From Psychromonas ingrahamii 37 (GTDB lineage: Bacteria > Pseudomonadota > Gammaproteobacteria > Enterobacterales > Psychromonadaceae): a stretch of 64,000 nt of DNA. Where the stretch lies: the NCBI RefSeq assembly GCF_000015285.1, contig NC_008709.1, forward strand, positions 1,674,001-1,738,000, written 5' to 3'. Both the position numbers and the translations under genes were made by a program. A model generated the notes under the pieces. It ran no database searches, was not told the DNA's origin, and saw only the letters and a list, made by a program, of their open reading frames with translations. Positions 35,319 to 44,258 of the stretch are shown piece after piece. Position 1 is the stretch's first letter; the number at the start of each line of letters is the position of its first letter.

Positions 35319-35343
35319 CCTTGAGCAAGTCATTTGGGTATAG
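35319..35343. repeat. Short GGGTATA repeat end
   Basis: TTGAGCAAGTCATTTGGGTA followed by TAGG resembles the end motif (TCAAGTAATTTGGGTATAGA) found at 60859-60880. It lies in the 42-bp spacer between yjiH and marC. Confidence 0.4.
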
Positions 35344-35344
35344 G

Positions 35345-36736
35345 TTAAAAAATCAGGTGCGCAATACCGGCAATCACCGGTAACGTCACTAAGGTTCTTA
35401 AAATGAAAACCACAAAGAGCTCGGCAACATTTATTGGGATCTTACTGCCCAGCATTAACGCACCAATTTCACTCATATAGATAAGCTGGGTAACGGACAT
35501 GGCCGCAATAACAAAACGGGTCAACTCAGATTCGATGGAAGCCGCAAGAATTGAGGGAATAAACATATCGGCAAAACCAACCACAATGGTTTTGGATGCT
35601 TCAGCGGCTTGTGGAATCTGCAGCAACTCCAGAAAAGGAATAAAGGGATAACCTAAGTACTCAAAAATAGGCGTGTATTCAACAACAATCAGCGCCATTG
35701 TACCAATGGCCATGATCACCGGAATAACCCCAAAGACCATATCAATAACATTCTTAAGCCCATCCGTACAAGTCGCCTTAACACCAGGGGTCTTTTCCGC
35801 TCTGTTTAATGCATGCTCCAACCCCCATGAGAAAACATTATGCCCGGCAGGTGTTAACTCATCATCGGCGGATTGCGCACTGCCATCAATATAGCGGTCT
35901 TTCTTCCAGGAAAGGGGCGGTAATTTTGGCACCACAATGGCCGCCACAACACCGGCAATACACACCGCCAGATAAAAAGGGACAAATAAATGTTCAAGTC
36001 CCACCTGTGAGAGCACTACCAGAGAGAAAGTAATAGAAACCGCCGAGAAGGTTGTCCCGATAACCACCGCTTCACGCTGGGTGTAAAAACGCGCTTCATA
36101 CTGTTTGCTGGTCAGTAAAATGCCAACACTGCCGTCGCCTAACCAAGATGCCATGCAGTCAATCGCACTGCGACCTGGAAGATTAAATACCGGGCGCATT
36201 ACTTTGGTTAATAAGGTGCCGAACAGCTCAAGCATCCCAAAGTTCAATAAAAGCGGTAGTAACATCCCAGCAAAAATAAACACACAAAAGAGCATTGGCA
36301 GCAGATCGTTTAAAACCAGTGCACCGGTATTGCCAGAATAAATGGCTTCAGGGCCGATGCTAAAGAAAGTCATCACAATAAAGAGGGCACCCAGCAGGCG
36401 GATAATAAACCATACGGGTGAAACATCTAATAAGCTTTTTAAAAAATCACTGTCTTGAATAAAGGGGATCTTTATAACTTTATTAATCAGCGTCATCGCA
36501 GCTGTAAAGAGCACAACACCGGTTACCACGGCTGTTGCTGAATCACCAAGCAGGATCAGCAGACCTTTAGCCACAATGGCAATGGGGATAGTAATGTCAC
36601 CCTGATAATTAACCGGTGTCATAAATAGTAAAAGGCCGATTAATGAAGGCACAATAAAGGTTAATATCGTCGCCAGATTATGCGATTTTTTTGCTGTTAC
36701 TTCTGGCATTACTGTTGGAATTACTTTGTCCGTCAC
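35345..36736 (-). CDS. yjiH: YjiH-family membrane protein with nucleoside-recognition (gate) domain
   Basis: 463 residues with about ten helices. The N-terminal part has SLIGLLLFMTPVNYQGDITI, typical of the YjiH family. The gate domain appears at CMASWLGDGSVGILLTSKQY and again near the C-terminus (FADMFIPSILAASIESELTR; SVTQLIYMSEIGALMLGSKI), as in the two halves of nucleoside-recognition proteins. Its transport substrate is unknown. The start ATG is 36736. The upstream 36737-36800 region is AT-rich. MarC follows on the same strand. Confidence 0.9.
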   Translation of the reverse strand: MTDKVIPTVMPEVTAKKSHNLATILTFIVPSLIGLLLFMTPVNYQGDITIPIAIVAKGLLILLGDSATAVVTGVVLFTAAMTLINKVIKIPFIQDSDFLKSLLDVSPVWFIIRLLGALFIVMTFFSIGPEAIYSGNTGALVLNDLLPMLFCVFIFAGMLLPLLLNFGMLELFGTLLTKVMRPVFNLPGRSAIDCMASWLGDGSVGILLTSKQYEARFYTQREAVVIGTTFSAVSITFSLVVLSQVGLEHLFVPFYLAVCIAGVVAAIVVPKLPPLSWKKDRYIDGSAQSADDELTPAGHNVFSWGLEHALNRAEKTPGVKATCTDGLKNVIDMVFGVIPVIMAIGTMALIVVEYTPIFEYLGYPFIPFLELLQIPQAAEASKTIVVGFADMFIPSILAASIESELTRFVIAAMSVTQLIYMSEIGALMLGSKIPINVAELFVVFILRTLVTLPVIAGIAHLIF

Positions 36737-37235
36737 GTTACCACCCTGAAAATGTACTTTAAATTTGAGTCGTTACAGGAATGAAAACATTCATATAACA
36801 GAAAACGCGCAAGAGTACTCACTTTTTGTAGGGATGCAAATATTATCTATTATTTTTGCTTTGGTTGGTTTCACTTTCATTATTGGGGTTCAGCCCTTGA
36901 AGGTGTGTAGACGATGAGAAACCGAAACGCAGTTTCGCAGTTCGAGAGAGTTATGCTTCTCAACAGCAAAAGCAAACAGGTTACGCAGAGCTTAGCCCGA
37001 TCATAATCCTGAACTGGCGTAAATGACTCCGGGCGTCCTGCCCTACGCCTTTCAGGTCGTTGTCGTAAACTCCAACGTTCAAATTTGTTCCTGACAAATT
37101 TGTCACTCCATGATTTCCTTTGCTAAAGTGATTAGCCATCACAAGAAAAACGGTCGGAAATTTTCGTAGCCGCACTGGTTTTGCATTCTAATCTATTGAA
37201 TTAATGATGAAATATAAGTGGATGTCCAATCTTTT
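36737..37235. other. Intergenic region with the second 100-bp dispersed repeat
   Basis: No gene is supportable. Bases 37004-37109 match 25912-26015 (CTGAACTG-x-CGTAAATGACT, then CAGGTCGTTGTCGTAAA, then AACGTTCAAATTTGTTCCTG). It lies 130 bases past the 3' end of the integron integrase gene. Confidence 0.6.
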
Positions 37236-38210
37236 TCAATCTTTTTTTATTAAATCCGATAGAGGACTTCTTACACAGTTAGCACCTGCTTGTAATACAT
37301 GTGTATAGATCTGAGTGGTACGGAGATCAGTGTGTCCTAATTGCTCTTGCACCGTGCGAATATCTGTACCACGCTGCAATAAGTGTGTTGCAAAAGAGTG
37401 TCGTAATGTATGGCAAGTAACTTGTTTTTTAAAGTCTAAAGTACGTGCTGCATTTTTTACTGCTTTTTGTATATTACTTTCATGCATATGGTGACGTCTT
37501 AGATTTGTAGTGCCAGGTTCAAATGACAGCTGTGTAGAAGGAAATAAATAGTGCCATTTTAGTTCTTTAGCTGCATTCGGGTATTTACCTGCCAGCGCAT
37601 GAGGTAAATATACCCCTTGATAATCGGTCCGTTGCATATCTTGCTGATAATATAAATTAACTTTAGTAATCTGATTCTGTAATGATTCTATTAATTCAGG
37701 TGCTAATGTTACGCTGCGGTGCTTTCCTCCTTTCCCTTGCCAAATATTTATTGATAGATAATCAAAGTTAATATCTTGAATTCGTAAATTGACTGCTTCC
37801 ATTAATCTTAATCCACTGCCATATAAGAGGTAACAAGGTAATGTTACTGAACTTGATAGAGACTTAAGTAATAGGCTAACTTCATCAATAGTTAATACGA
37901 TGGGTAACTTAGGCTGCGTATTTGTTCTTTTAAAGTTGAGTGATAATGTTAAGGGGTTATCTAAGAATTCTCGGTATAAATAAACTAATGCATTAAGCGC
38001 TAATGCTTGCGTTTTTGGGGCTACTTTTTTGCTATTGGCGAGGTATGAAAGGAACGCTTCTACTTCAGCATTATGACATTCGAATGGGTGCTTCTTATTA
38101 TTAAAGTAAATATAGGACTTTATCCAATAGATATAAGCCTTGATTGTTTTTTCTGCATAAAATTTAACACGCATACTTTCTGCTACGGCATTTAAAAATG
38201 GAGACTTCAT
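37236..38210 (-). CDS. intI: Integron integrase
   Basis: 324 residues, a tyrosine recombinase with the four catalytic blocks: [20 protein letters not shown] (Arg), [15 protein letters not shown] (His-x-x-Arg), [15 protein letters not shown] (His and Tyr). Between them lies [10 protein letters not shown]...[14 protein letters not shown], the extra patch that separates integron integrases from XerC/D. Patches I and II look intact and the frame is unbroken, so it is probably active. It excises and inserts gene cassettes at attI/attC sites. The start at 38210 has CGGAG upstream. It points away from the cassettes, the usual arrangement. Confidence 0.95.
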   Translation of the reverse strand: MKSPFLNAVAESMRVKFYAEKTIKAYIYWIKSYIYFNNKKHPFECHNAEVEAFLSYLANSKKVAPKTQALALNALVYLYREFLDNPLTLSLNFKRTNTQPKLPIVLTIDEVSLLLKSLSSSVTLPCYLLYGSGLRLMEAVNLRIQDINFDYLSINIWQGKGGKHRSVTLAPELIESLQNQITKVNLYYQQDMQRTDYQGVYLPHALAGKYPNAAKELKWHYLFPSTQLSFEPGTTNLRRHHMHESNIQKAVKNAARTLDFKKQVTCHTLRHSFATHLLQRGTDIRTVQEQLGHTDLRTTQIYTHVLQAGANCVRSPLSDLIKKD

Positions 38211-38460
38211 TTATTTCTCCGCTGTTATTTTTTACATGATCTTATATACAGTATATGTGTTATTCCGTGTTTCTGCCGTTAATACGGACTTTTTTCATCT
38301 ATCAACATGATAACTATTTGATTAACCATTTTAATTATTTGATTTTATGATGAATAAATGTATTGTGATATAAATTTTAACAAATTGATATCTTCCGTAT
38401 TTCCACCGTAAATATGGAATTTTTCGGTTTAATACGCTGTTAACTTTCTAGGAGATACTA
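38211..38460. promoter_or_regulatory. intI promoter and attI region
   Basis: The AT-rich space between intI and the first cassette. GTTAAC at about 38444 is a candidate attI core where cassette 1 begins. On the minus strand CTGTATATAAGA at 38251-38240 resembles the left half of a LexA box, as known for SOS-controlled intI genes; the right half is degenerate. Two imperfect copies of a TTCCGT-x-TTTC-x-CCGT-x-AAT motif (38264-38285 and 38393-38415) are also present. A promoter for the first cassette cannot be fixed. Confidence 0.5.
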
Positions 38461-39096
38461 TTGGCAATAGCAGAAGCTTGTAGTTTAGTAGATATATGGA
38501 TTGAGCCTAAATATATAATTCCAGCATTCATGGTTTTTATATCTTCTGGCTTACTACCATTTCTTCTTCATAAATATAAAATGCACCGAGAGCGAGCTGA
38601 AAAACTTTTTGATACTCGTAAACAAGAATATCAAGAATACTTCAAAAGAATGGAAGATGCTGCTCGGCTGACGGCTCAAGATTATGATGAGTATTTATCA
38701 GTGACCTTGCCTAATGCTAGTCGTAATTTATATGAGTCTGGATCATCTCCTGAGGCGATGGTCGAATATCAAAAGGTAATGAATGACTTTACAAAAGGTA
38801 TCAATCAAGGCTTTCAAAAAGCAACAACAGAGTTAACTAGCCTCCGTATAGTGTGCACTCCGAGTTTAGCCACTTTATTAGATGATTTTGAAAAGCAGTA
38901 TACAAACTTGATGGGCATGCAACCGCAAATGCTAAAAGAGATCAAGGAATCTATGACACCAGAGGCGTTCGTTACTGGTGATTTTAATTTTGAAACTCCG
39001 ACTAAAGTGATAATGATAGATTTGGGAAATAAGATCAAACAAACAAGAGATAATATTATTGCTTTAATGAGGTCTGAGTTAGGTTACGAAAGTTAA
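38461..39096 (+). CDS. Integron cassette 1 protein: one helix plus coiled-coil domain
   Basis: 211 residues, start TTG 38461 with AGGAG eight bases upstream. One membrane helix (about residues 18-36, IIPAFMVFISSGLLPFLL) is followed by a long charged, mostly helical cytosolic part (KMHRERAEKLFDTRKQEYQE; FEKQYTNLMGMQPQMLKEIK). No named family is recognised. The stop codon is inside the attC left arm, as usual for cassettes. The topology resembles small membrane-tethered helical proteins, some of which act in phage defence, but this is only a guess. Confidence 0.75.
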   Translation: MAIAEACSLVDIWIEPKYIIPAFMVFISSGLLPFLLHKYKMHRERAEKLFDTRKQEYQEYFKRMEDAARLTAQDYDEYLSVTLPNASRNLYESGSSPEAMVEYQKVMNDFTKGINQGFQKATTELTSLRIVCTPSLATLLDDFEKQYTNLMGMQPQMLKEIKESMTPEAFVTGDFNFETPTKVIMIDLGNKIKQTRDNIIALMRSELGYES

Positions 39097-39187
39097 CAAG
39101 GCATTTAAAACGGAACTAAAACAGTTGGTTAGGCTCCGCTTCGCTCCACATTATAACCAACAATTTTAGTCCGCTTAATGCGGCGTT
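39091..39187 (+). other. attC site of cassette 1, interrupted at its right core
   Basis: AGTTAAC (39091-39097) starts the left simple site; GGCATTTAAAACGGA pairs with TCCGCTTAATGC near 39168-39180, and GTTGGTTA pairs with TATAACCAAC inside. The right core should be GCGTTATA: GCGTT lies at 39183-39187 and the remaining CGTTATA lies at 41034-41040 beyond the inserted IS. This is a VCR-like imperfect hairpin of about 100 bases. Confidence 0.8.
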
Positions 39188-41033
39188 GAGGCTGTAGAAT
39201 TTCTCCAAAATACATGTTTTTCGTTATTTTCTTATTACTTTAAATTGTATGAAAAATGTACTTGATTGCACTGATCGTCTGTGATCTAATGGTTATTATT
39301 CGCTCTGAGTGAAATGTAATGGCCAATTACAAACCTGATTTATCCTGCCAAAGTAAATTCATTCCTATTGATTTTGCACAACAAATTATCCCCGGTACAT
39401 TTGAATATGCACTTTCGCATATTGTCGATAAGCACCTCGATTTAACCACCTTTGATGATTGGTACAATAACGATAATGGCGGCGCAGCCGCCTATCCACC
39501 GTCAGTCATGTTAAAGATTATTCTGTTTGGTTATTCACGGGGTTTAGTTAGCAGTCGCCGTATCGCACAAGCTTGTGAAACCAATATTACCTTTATGAGT
39601 TTGTCGGGTGATGAGCAACCTCATTACACCTCTATCGCTAGCTTTGTCGCTAAAATGAAAGACAAAATTGAGCCTCTCTTTACACAGGTGCTGATGATAT
39701 GTGACAGGGAAGGATTGATTGGCCGTAATATGTTTGCGATTGATGGCTGCAAGATAAAATCAAATGCCAGTAAAGAGTGGAGTGGAACGTTCGAAGAATT
39801 GGAACGTAAACAGACCAAGTTACGTCGAGCCAGTCGACGAATTATTGAACGTCATCAAGCACAAGACGGATTGAGTGAAGATGAAGTGCAGCATGATTTA
39901 AAGCAGAAAGAAAAGCTCGATAAAAGCGCTGATAAAATAAAACAATTCTTAGCAAGCAATGAAGAAAAAATAGGGAATAGGAAGAAACCCGTCAAAAGTA
40001 ATGTCACCGATCCCGACAGTGCCAAAATGACCACCAGTAAAGGAACCATTCAAGGTTACAACGGCATTGCCATTAATGATGATAAACAACAGATTATCAT
40101 GCAAGCACAAGTATGGGGCTCGGTGGGTGAGCAGCAAACCTTAAAACCCGCCGTTGAACAACTGCAAACACAGCTCGCTAAACTCGGTACACCGGACGCA
40201 TTTAATGAGGCTAAATTTACCGCTGACAGTAGTTTCCACAGTGAAGTTAATCTTGAATTTATGGCAACAACTGGACTCGATGCTTATATGGCCGACACTG
40301 CATTTAGAAGTCGTAATCCCTTATTTAAAACAAGCGAAACCTATCAAACTGAAAAAGAAAAACGGCGTTTAAAACGCAGTAAAGGTCGAGCCAGATTATT
40401 TAATAGTACAGACTTTTATTTTAATGAAAATGAGCTTACATGTCGTTGCCCAGCGGGTAAGGAAATGTGGTTAAGTGTTAAAAGCATTGAAACGGCAGGC
40501 CGTCATTACGTTCGTTTTTCAGGTTATTTAAAAGATTGCCGAGTCTGCCCACTTCAAGCACAATGCATGCGGAAAGTACCAAGTAAACAGGGGCGACAGG
40601 TCCAGTTTGAAACGAATAAAGCAGATAAATACATCTCATATACCGATAAAATGCGCGTCAAGATTGACAGTAGTCCTGGTCGACGGCAGTACAGCAAACG
40701 GCTTGGTACAATTGAACCCGTTTTCGGTAATATAACGGTGAATAAAGGGATGAATAAGTTCACGCTTCGCGGGCAAGAGAAAGTGAATGCGCAATGGCAG
40801 ATGTATTGCTTAGTTCATAATATAGAGAAGTTAAGAAACAGCCTGCATTAAGTCAAGGGCGAAGCCCTAATCTCAAATACCCTACGTTATAAGCCCTCAA
40901 TAAACCGATTTATCACTCAATTTAACCAATCTGTTAATAAAAACCGAAGTAACTAATTGAATATCAATAAAATGTAAATTAATGTAGTTTGTATTTTATA
41001 TAGACGGGCTGAAAATGAGAAATTCTACAGCCT
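39188..41033 (+). mobile_element. IS1182-family element inserted in an attC core
   Basis: The terminal inverted repeat GAGGCTGTAGAATTTCTC at 39188 matches the complement of GAGAAATTCTACAGCCT at the right end (41017-41033). The flanking CGTT is present on both sides, an apparent 4-bp target duplication. The element is 1.85 kb and contains one transposase gene. The non-coding tail 40852-41033 has no gene. A separate copy of part of this tail occurs at 62921-63010. Confidence 0.88.
39319..40851 (+). CDS. IS1182-family transposase
   Basis: 510 residues, intact. The N-terminal domain includes AAYPPSVMLKIILFGYSRGL; the DDE core begins with FAIDGCKIKSNASKEW (first Asp), then FTADSSFHSEVNLEF (second Asp), and the Glu lies in KRLGTIEPVFGNI. 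A Cys-rich insert (CRCPAGKEMWL; CRVCPLQAQCMRK) is typical of IS1182 members. The start ATG follows GTGAAATGTA. The gene lies centrally in an element with good terminal repeats, so it may still be mobile. Confidence 0.93.
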   Translation: MANYKPDLSCQSKFIPIDFAQQIIPGTFEYALSHIVDKHLDLTTFDDWYNNDNGGAAAYPPSVMLKIILFGYSRGLVSSRRIAQACETNITFMSLSGDEQPHYTSIASFVAKMKDKIEPLFTQVLMICDREGLIGRNMFAIDGCKIKSNASKEWSGTFEELERKQTKLRRASRRIIERHQAQDGLSEDEVQHDLKQKEKLDKSADKIKQFLASNEEKIGNRKKPVKSNVTDPDSAKMTTSKGTIQGYNGIAINDDKQQIIMQAQVWGSVGEQQTLKPAVEQLQTQLAKLGTPDAFNEAKFTADSSFHSEVNLEFMATTGLDAYMADTAFRSRNPLFKTSETYQTEKEKRRLKRSKGRARLFNSTDFYFNENELTCRCPAGKEMWLSVKSIETAGRHYVRFSGYLKDCRVCPLQAQCMRKVPSKQGRQVQFETNKADKYISYTDKMRVKIDSSPGRRQYSKRLGTIEPVFGNITVNKGMNKFTLRGQEKVNAQWQMYCLVHNIEKLRNSLH

Positions 41034-41199
41034 CGTTATATACCACTAATTTAACAAAAATCTGATCGTGACTTGTGTTTTATTTTTGCTTGACTAGCAT
41101 TTTATTACCCATTTATTATTTATGGGCAATAAAATGCAATGGTATCCAAGTATGTTGCTGTTGCATCCCTAAATGCAGTGTTTTATAAGGAACTAAATC

Positions 41200-41520
41200 A
41201 TGACAGATATTAAAGTAAATAAAGAGCAGTGGGATGCTGTGTCCGCAGATGAACAACAAAGAATTACTGAGGGATTAATTGGTACTGGAGTTATGCAGGA
41301 AGGCGACCGAATTATAGGATCGGACTCTGAACCTAAATTTGATAAAAATACTTTAATGGAAAAAGGCTGGAACCCACTTAAGGATATATGCAAAGCTGGA
41401 TGTGATGTTGCTGCTGGCGCTGCTTTAGGTTGGTGCACCGCTAACACTGTGGGAGTCGGTTTAGTTGCTTGCATAGCTGCCGCTGAAGTCGCACGAAGAG
41501 AATGTAAGAAACATTGCTGA
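41200..41520 (+). CDS. Integron cassette 2 protein, small and cysteine-rich
   Basis: 106 residues with an AAGGA ribosome site eight bases before the ATG. The N-terminal half is acidic and soluble-looking (KEQWDAVSADEQQRITEGLI); the C-terminal half is a Cys- and Ala/Gly-rich segment (DICKAGCDVAAGAALGWC; LVACIAAAEVARRECKKHC), with six Cys overall. A leader-plus-Cys-rich core arrangement recalls bacteriocin-like precursors, but there is no recognised family and no processing gene nearby. An attC site begins eight bases after the stop, showing that it is a cassette. Confidence 0.7.
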   Translation: MTDIKVNKEQWDAVSADEQQRITEGLIGTGVMQEGDRIIGSDSEPKFDKNTLMEKGWNPLKDICKAGCDVAAGAALGWCTANTVGVGLVACIAAAEVARRECKKHC

Positions 41521-41527
41521 TTTTCAG

Positions 41528-41628
41528 TATATAACAAGGCCATTAAATCGGACAAAAAACAGCTGGCTATTGTTCGTGTCTCACAATTTTAGCCTGCTAT
41601 TTTCTGCCGTTTATAGCTGGCGTTATAA
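41528..41628 (+). other. attC site of cassette 2
   Basis: ATATAAC (about 41528-41534) and GCGTTATAAC (41619-41628) form the two outer cores. The intervening 85 bases fold back imperfectly: AAGGCCATTAAATCGGAC opposes GCCGTTTATAGCTGG, and the inner GGCTATTGT lies opposite ACAATTTTAGCC. This is the form of a Vibrio-type attC and is intact. Confidence 0.8.
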
Positions 41629-41645
41629 CCTCCAGAGAGAGCAAG

Positions 41646-41735
41646 TTGTTCGATAAAGAAACATTCTTATATGCCGTATTCATTCTTTATGTATTGGGAA
41701 TAGGAACCTTAATTCTGTTTATGATACGCCAGTGA
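41646..41735 (+). CDS. Possible 29-residue single-helix peptide after attC 2
   Basis: TTG 41646 opens a short reading FDKETFLYAVFILYVLGIGT then LILFMIRQ and a stop. It has one clean membrane helix and lies directly after the second attC, so it may be a third, truncated cassette. GAGAGAG upstream is a possible ribosome site. No further attC is visible downstream. Confidence 0.3.
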   Translation: MFDKETFLYAVFILYVLGIGTLILFMIRQ

Positions 41736-42600
41736 CTTTTGGGGCATACAAAGATTGTTCTCTAAATGGAAAGTAGGATTTGGTGAATTTTTTTAGGGGA
41801 TTAAATGGAGTAGGGGAACAACTGGACACCCGTCTAATTGACTAACTATTAATCCGCTTCTCTATTTTATTCAGGCACTGTTTTAGATGATTAGGAGTTC
41901 ATTATGACGCCATCTCGTGCAACATAAGTTTCTTTGGTTGATACGCCTTATTTTATGAACAACATCCCCATTATTCAGTTCCTCGAAGTCAGCTCAAGCT
42001 GTTCAAATTTACTCCCTAAAAATTTGTCATTGTGTTTCCCGTTTATGCCTGAGTGGTATGGATAAATATTCAGGACAAAGTTACAAGCAGCATCGAGGAT
42101 GGCTAGAAGAAGGCTTGCTATTTTTTTATCTGTAGTTCTTGCGATTAAACTTATTCAAACATCCTGTTCTCTCACCTTTCGATCTTATTATTAATAAAGA
42201 AAATGGAGACTATTATTCAATTTTTTGACTTAGGCACTAAAAACCCATTAATTTAAATACTTAGTTAAAACAGAGGTGTTGATAGAAGATTGATTATTTG
42301 TTATTTTGTTTTTTATAATCAAATAAAAGTAAAACAATAATAAATAAATGGCGATTTAAGATGAAACATTTTAAATAATGCTGTGCGAAGGCCAACTTAA
42401 CGCAAGCTAATCAATCTGCTCGCCCAAAAAAAAACATCATGCAATAGTATTCATAAAGTATTTTAAAACCCTTCGTTGCAGGACAGCCCATCTGCGCACA
42501 GAAATACCGTCAGTGATTCATTTAGCAGACTTTATTAGCAGGGTAGTTTTGGCAATGATAAGCACGTATTGAATAATAAGCAGCGCAGACATTGCTTTGA
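41736..42600. other. Eroded region between integron and CRISPR-associated genes
   Basis: About 860 bases with no intact gene. TGGACACC near 41822 followed by a stretch ending in AGGAGTTCATTATGAC (about 41896) could be one end of an IS3-like element, with its gene cut after seven codons. GTTCAAATTTACTCCC near 42000 partly matches the tail of the 100-bp repeat. Otherwise nothing is recognised. Confidence 0.35.
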
Positions 42601-43008
42601 TTATTATACATATTATTAGCAGCCTTGCAGCATAACGTGCTAGAGGCTGATTTGGCAAATTACACCACCATTGGTGCTAATACCTTGCAAAGCTACTTAA
42701 TAGAACATGGTTTTTAATGGCCTTACCGTAACGGCTTAATCCCTTTAAAAAAGAGGAGCGAGTCGCAATCTTTTTTAGCCTATAACGCACAGGAAAAAGG
42801 CTGTTATTCCACTGAAAAAAATGCAACTGGAAAGCCTCTGACGGACATGGATTATTAGCCAATTAATCGTGAAAAAATATTAAAGATTAGGCGCGTGCTA
42901 TTACGTTATGGTGAATTAAATATAGCAGATCGCGAAAATACTCAATATGAACATAACTACCAATTTGGGCTGGTGAGAATAAACAATAAAGGGGAAAAAA
43001 AATGCTAG
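42601..43008 (+). pseudogene. Probable cas3 (type I-F cas2-3) C-terminal remnant
   Basis: A single reading frame runs for about 400 bases with only two in-frame stops: LLAALQHNVLEADLANYTTI, then NGLIPLKKRSESQSFLAYNA, then RRVLLRYGELNIADRENTQY and HNYQFGLVRINNKG. It ends by overlapping the csy1 start (ATGCTAG). In type I-F operons cas3 lies directly upstream of csy1, and the RYGEL and final YxxNxGL features look like that C-terminus. No helicase motifs or cas1 remain. The identity is inferred from position and general resemblance. Confidence 0.5.
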
Positions 43009-44258
43009 ATCCTGCAATAGAAAGCTTTTTTTCTGACAGAAAAGAAGCGTGGCTAAAAAAAAAAGTAAATGCCTCAATGGAAGAGAGCGAAGTTAATGTC
43101 CTGCAATTAGAGTGTCAGCAATTTTTTTCACTTAATGAGTGGTTACCCAATGCCGCTAAAAGAGCAGGACAAATATCACTGGCAACACACCCTTGTACTT
43201 TTAGCCATCCCAGTGCCCGTAAAAATAAAAATGGTTATGTCAGTTCAGTTATTGCCAATGTACAAAGAGCGGAAGATGGCTTTTTAAAAACAGGTAATGT
43301 GGTCGTGGATACGGATGCATTAGGTAATGCTGCTGCGTTAGATGTATATAAATTTTTGACGCTAATAATGCAAGATAATCGAAGTTTGTTAACGCACATT
43401 CAACAGGATTCAGCATTGGCTGAAAATCTATTGGCAATGACATCCAAAAGTTATCAAGACCTTAAAACAGGCTTTTTGGCAATGATCGAAAGCTCTGTCG
43501 AAAATATTACCAGTTCTAAAATTAAGCAAGTCTATTTCCCTGTTGATAATGATTATCATCAGCTCTCTTTATTAACCAACTCAGGCATGCTTTATCAATT
43601 AAGGAAGCGTATTGACAGGTTAAGATTTTCTGATCAAGTAAAAGAGTTACGTGATAAAAAACGTAAAAATGAATTTAGTGAGCAGGGTTACTGTGACATT
43701 TATGGTTTAACAACGATAGGTTACGGAGGCACTAAACCACAAAATATTAGCGTATTAAATAATCAAAATGGCGGTAAGGCACATCTTCTTTCATCATTGC
43801 CACCAACAATAGAAAAATGCCACACACACTTTCCTAAAAGTGATTTTTTTGTTGAGTCTTTTCAACAGCAAGAGGCTCTCAGTCTTTTTTATTTTTTACA
43901 GAAAATCATAAAAAATAAATACAACAACATTAATATTCGTGATGCACGTAATGATTGTATCCAAGAAATTATCGACAAAATAATTGATAAAATGTGGGCG
44001 GTTAGAGCAATCTCAGCAGAGCAATATCATCAAGAGAGTTCAAATTTAAAGGATCACCAATTGATTTGGTTACATCAAAACTTTGCGCAAAAAAGAGAAG
44101 CCACGGATCTATGGCTAGATCAATTAACCACTGAAATAGCGCGCTGGCTCAGTCGCGCTTATGAAAAGATGATTGGCAAGCAGGCAATAAAGCTTGGTGA
44201 ACAAGAACTTGCCCATATTGAACAAATTGTTGATCAAAATAGGGAGGCATTAAGATGA
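43002..44258 (+). CDS. csy1: Type I-F CRISPR-associated protein Csy1 (Cas8f)
   Basis: 418 residues, close to the usual length of about 430. The N-terminal helical part (IESFFSDRKEAWLKKKVNAS) and the conserved segments LATHPCTFSHPSARKN and YGGTKPQNISVLNNQNGGKA are hallmarks of Csy1. The latter contributes to PAM recognition and binding of the crRNA 5' handle. It is a large subunit of the crRNA-guided surveillance complex, bound to Csy2. It is not fused to csy2, which argues against the Tn7-linked I-F3 type. The ATG is preceded by GGGGAAAA, and the end overlaps csy2 by four bases. Confidence 0.95.
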   Translation: MLDPAIESFFSDRKEAWLKKKVNASMEESEVNVLQLECQQFFSLNEWLPNAAKRAGQISLATHPCTFSHPSARKNKNGYVSSVIANVQRAEDGFLKTGNVVVDTDALGNAAALDVYKFLTLIMQDNRSLLTHIQQDSALAENLLAMTSKSYQDLKTGFLAMIESSVENITSSKIKQVYFPVDNDYHQLSLLTNSGMLYQLRKRIDRLRFSDQVKELRDKKRKNEFSEQGYCDIYGLTTIGYGGTKPQNISVLNNQNGGKAHLLSSLPPTIEKCHTHFPKSDFFVESFQQQEALSLFYFLQKIIKNKYNNINIRDARNDCIQEIIDKIIDKMWAVRAISAEQYHQESSNLKDHQLIWLHQNFAQKREATDLWLDQLTTEIARWLSRAYEKMIGKQAIKLGEQELAHIEQIVDQNREALR

